Positions 62,201 through 64,000 of a DNA stretch of 64,000 nt are shown here, one piece after another. Below the pieces are notes generated by a model, which ran no database searches, was not told the origin of the DNA, and saw only the letters and a program-made list of their open reading frames with translations. How positions within the stretch are numbered: the first letter of the stretch is position 1; each line of letters begins with the position of its first letter. The stretch covers positions 123,906 through 187,905 of the forward strand of contig NZ_KE383851.1 of the NCBI RefSeq assembly GCF_000422485.1. The letters are read 5' to 3'. The stretch is from Paenibacillus pasadenensis DSM 19293 (GTDB lineage Bacteria > Bacillota > Bacilli > Paenibacillales > Paenibacillaceae). Made by a program: the position numbers and the translations under genes.

Positions 62201-63824
62201 GGTCTATGAGGGAGATGACGGCCAGTACCGCATCAACTTCAAGAACGTGCGCACGACGGGCGGCCATGCCAGCCAAGACAACTACGCTTCGGCGGTCCGC
62301 ATCGTCGACGGCGGGTATGCGGTCGAGGCGAAGATCGCGCTGGATGCGATCCAGCCGGCAGCAGGCATGTACATCGGCTTCGACCTGCAGGTGAACAACG
62401 ACGAGACGGGCAGCGGCGTCCGCTACTCCGTCAAAAACTGGGCGGACGGCTCCGGCCAGTCCTACCAGGATACGAGCGGACTCGGCATGCTGCAGCTGGC
62501 CGAGGCCGTCCAGCCGGGCGAGCCTGGCGAGTCGGAGTCGCCGCAGCCGACGTCCACGCCGACGTCCACGCCGACGCCGACATCGACGCCTGGTGGCCAG
62601 CAGCCTCCGGCTGCGAGCACGCCTTCTCCATCGCCGACGCCGGGGCCAGTCGTCACGAGCGGCACGGCAGGCGCGACCGTCGAGCTGACGGAAGCGTACC
62701 TGCGGCGCCTGCTTGAAGCGGCCGCCGTCGGCGAGGCGGGCAGCCGCCAGATCGCCGTCGATCTCGCCGCGCTGTCCAAGGCCGACGCCTTCGAAGTCCG
62801 TCTGCCGGCCGGCTGGCTGGCCGGACAAGCTGCGCTGACGCTGCAGCTGGACGCCGGCTTCGCGGCCGTCTCGCTGCCGGGACAGCTGCTGCAGGGCGCC
62901 GGGCTGGCGCCTGACCGCGTCGTGACGCTGCGGCTCGCCAAGGCATCCGCGTCCGGATTGCCGTGGAGCGTCAGCTCCTCGGGCCTGCCGGCGCTGCAGT
63001 GGAGCCTCGAAGCGGATGGAAAGGAGCTCGCACCGAGCTCCGCGACGGGAGCCTCCGCGACGCTGGCCGTGCCGAAGGACGGACCGGCGATCGCATCCGC
63101 CCCTGCGGCGTCGATCCGGTTCCGCAGCGGCACGGGCGCGCTCGTGCCGGTCATCCGCTCGGCGTATGACGCCGCCGCGGCGGAGATCCGCTTCCCGCTC
63201 TCCGCGTCCGGCCTGTATGCGATGACGGTTGTGCCGGCGTCCTTCTCCGATCTATCCTCCGCCGCATGGGCGAAGGAAGCGGTCGAGACGCTCGCCGCGC
63301 GCGGACTGATCCAGGGCACCGGAGCCGGCGCTTACTCGCCGTCGGCGCCGATCCGCCGCGCGGATTATGTATCGCTGCTGCTGCGCCTGCTCGAGCTCAA
63401 GGGCGGAGCGGCAGCCGGCACGCAAGCTCCGTTCGCCGACGTTCCGGCGAACGCGCCGTACGCCGCCGAGCTGCGCGCCGCCAAGGAGCTCGGCATCGCC
63501 GGCGGCCAAGGCGGCGGCACGTTCCGGCCGCAAGCGCCGCTCAGCCGCCAGGAAATGATGGCGCTGACCGTGCGCGCGCTGCAGGCGGCTGGATGGCCGC
63601 TCGACAGCGGCAGCGGCAGCGGACTGGCCGGCTTCAAGGACGCCGGCCAGGTCGCGGACTATGCCCGCGCGGACGCGGAGAAGCTCGTCGCGGCCGGACT
63701 TGTCCGCGGCGACGAGGCCGGCCGTCTGAATCCGGCCGGCGCGCTGACCCGCGCCGAAGCGGCGGCCGTTTCTCCACGCGGTTTGGAAGCTGCTCCTGCC
63801 TTGATCGGGCAAGCAGGATCCTAA
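59286..63824 (+). CDS. Surface-anchored modular GH10 endo-1,4-beta-xylanase
   Basis: This is a 1512-residue secreted enzyme with a signal peptide at 1-37 (ending AARASA). Order: CBM22-like 52-205 and 215-362; GH10 catalytic barrel 366-719, with acid/base E510 in WDVVNEV and nucleophile E617 in QLTELDVS; two CBM9-like modules, about 720-885 and 888-1074; a Pro/Thr/Ser linker 1088-1119; a beta-rich domain 1125-1310; three SLH domains 1319-1499. It cuts the xylan backbone at the cell surface. The start is ATG 59286 with GGAGG upstream; the frame is open further left without a binding site. The same domain plan (CBM22, GH10, CBM9, SLH) is known from Paenibacillus and Clostridium xylanases. The beta domain and SLH region resemble those of the cohesin-SLH anchor at 22404. 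Confidence 0.94.
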   Translation: MFSSWKKSGRRALTLALAALLLAPQGGMLGPQAARASAEPEAKALAASASTATGAVYGFEGGTTAGWSVFNCGSGAGALSVSNEQAASGQASLKLANRGSQTCSPSLELNSQLQEGHAYKISLKTRLAQGSDQAHVTMRTTGQSNNYTWIVGNKPVSDAEWTTLSVDSYTRPPGSTLMTLYVETAASSADLYVDEVEIVDLTAGPQEPSEPGEAAIEFGFEDGTSMGWGPRGSETVAVSSEAARTGTYSIKASGRTESWNGPNRDLLGQLQPSVPYAVTAYVKLAAAPAQPSTVRLSMENKAPGSDAKYTTLASASVSGTDWVQLKGTFSYSGELETLKLYVETSSVDDAFYVDDVSIAPPAPSSIEKDLPSLKEAYAPYFRIGAAVTNTQLVGVHKELLDLHYNSLVAENAMKPAYLSQGFDQFDWSGADVLANYVRAEKQAGRDMNLRFHTLLWHSQGSDWMLQDESGQFLAPTPENKELVLDRLRNYIAAAVERYKDVATDWDVVNEVIDEGRPDGMRDSQWYRITGLDFIRTAFETAREHAPDAKLYINDYGTQNAKKRDFLYDLVVKLRAEGVPIDGVGHQTHINIAGPSVAEITESIRKFGAAGFDNQLTELDVSVYTNNTDSYQTVPQALLDKQGYRYKELFDALKKVDDEGERNGVPGGYISNVTFWGIADDHTWLHDRPSGTGRQDAPFAFDKNYKAKPAFWGMVDPSRLPVVGKSAVSRQGALGSGGGGDQAWQKVPALKTEEIGTLQASFKTLWDGGRLHVLADVRDASVGAGDQVELFLKDGDRTLVRTVARGAEGAAEKAGGYAVLASFELPDPLQIGAKLKFDLRVTDTGVNDGSEQGSNGAIVSWSDPRSAQERDDLGYGELTLAAASKEAKARYGTPVIDGEADGIWQQADELLTQVAVEGPADKGATAAFRTLWDEDNLYVYAVVKDPLLSDASANAWEQDSIEIFVDQNNGKTPVYEGDDGQYRINFKNVRTTGGHASQDNYASAVRIVDGGYAVEAKIALDAIQPAAGMYIGFDLQVNNDETGSGVRYSVKNWADGSGQSYQDTSGLGMLQLAEAVQPGEPGESESPQPTSTPTSTPTPTSTPGGQQPPAASTPSPSPTPGPVVTSGTAGATVELTEAYLRRLLEAAAVGEAGSRQIAVDLAALSKADAFEVRLPAGWLAGQAALTLQLDAGFAAVSLPGQLLQGAGLAPDRVVTLRLAKASASGLPWSVSSSGLPALQWSLEADGKELAPSSATGASATLAVPKDGPAIASAPAASIRFRSGTGALVPVIRSAYDAAAAEIRFPLSASGLYAMTVVPASFSDLSSAAWAKEAVETLAARGLIQGTGAGAYSPSAPIRRADYVSLLLRLLELKGGAAAGTQAPFADVPANAPYAAELRAAKELGIAGGQGGGTFRPQAPLSRQEMMALTVRALQAAGWPLDSGSGSGLAGFKDAGQVADYARADAEKLVAAGLVRGDEAGRLNPAGALTRAEAAAVSPRGLEAAPALIGQAGS

Positions 63825-63896
63825 CCAGAACATCGTCCATTCTTGATCGGTGGAGGCGGTTAAAGCGAGCTTCCTTTAGAAGCGTTAGACAGCTAA

Positions 63897-63941
63897 AGCC
63901 TTGCCGAGGTCGATGAAAGCGACCTTGGCAAGGCTTTTTTT
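63897..63941 (+). terminator. Terminator after the xylanase gene
   Basis: AGCCTTGCCGAGGTCG pairs with CGACCTTGGCAAGGCT (one mismatch) around ATGAAAG, followed by seven T. No gene is seen in the remaining bases to 64000. Confidence 0.9.
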
Positions 63942-64000
63942 GAAAGAAAGACACGGAATGGATTCAAGCTGGTAGTGTGCGAGCGTGCATCGTCATCAGC

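Noticed and set aside
1..64000. Insertion sequences, phage genes or toxin-antitoxin pairs
   Set aside because: No transposase, integrase, phage structural or toxin-like reading frame was recognised on either strand.

Overview
The window looks like a GC-rich member of the Paenibacillaceae (Paenibacillus or a close relative). Pointers are strong AGGAGG-type ribosome binding sites, S-layer-homology (SLH) anchored multi-domain glycosidases, many AraC, ROK and GntR regulators next to sugar ABC transporters without their own ATPase, the Bacillota-type neighbours YqzE, YqhG and YqhH, and sigma-A promoters of the TTGACA/TATAAT type. Taxonomy is inferred from gene content only. No mobile element, phage gene, rRNA or CRISPR array was seen.

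Layout. 1-899: end of an ABC sugar-binding protein gene. 1137-9558: a GH95 glycosidase, an AraC regulator and an operon of uxaB, uxaA, an aldo/keto reductase and a zinc alcohol dehydrogenase. Together these read as a route from an alpha-L-galactoside to 2-keto-3-deoxygluconate. 9609-24345: a block bounded by two near-identical tRNA-Leu(CAG) genes. It holds a DUF1569 protein, an XRE/cupin regulator divergent from a cupin, isomerase and oxidoreductase operon, an AraC regulator, a GH50-like glycosidase, an 1850-residue double-propeller GH43-type enzyme carrying both a cohesin and a dockerin, and a cohesin-SLH surface anchor. 24500-30686: an amino-sugar or carbohydrate operon (NagB-like, PfkB kinase, oxidoreductase) and a ROK regulator followed by an isomerase and an oxidoreductase. 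30911-47069: a regulon headed by a GntR HTH fused to a sugar-binding-protein domain. It has an ABC importer whose binding protein is cut by an in-frame TAG, two polysaccharide-lyase-like proteins, a nitrilase-family amidohydrolase, four Gfo/Idh/MocA oxidoreductases, a 2-hydroxyacid dehydrogenase and a MerR regulator. 47175-57258: an aldo/keto reductase and then backbone genes (polysaccharide deacetylase, N-acetylmuramoyl-L-alanine amidase, YqzE, YqhG, YqhH and B12-dependent ribonucleotide reductase). 57347-57600: a 51-bp tandem repeat. 57683-63824: an ArsB/NhaD-type permease and a secreted GH10 xylanase with CBM and SLH modules.

How it works together. The left 48 kb and the right end describe a plant cell-wall degrader. 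Surface-anchored xylanase and GH43 enzymes release oligosaccharides, ABC importers bring them in, and intracellular GH95, GH50-like and lyase-like enzymes with oxidoreductases convert the sugars. The most novel-looking parts are the putative L-galactose route, the GntR-binding-protein fusion with its exact 16-bp inverted operators, the lyase/nitrilase/oxidoreductase cluster that lacks the usual uronate-processing enzymes, and the adjacent dockerin/cohesin enzyme and cohesin-SLH anchor.
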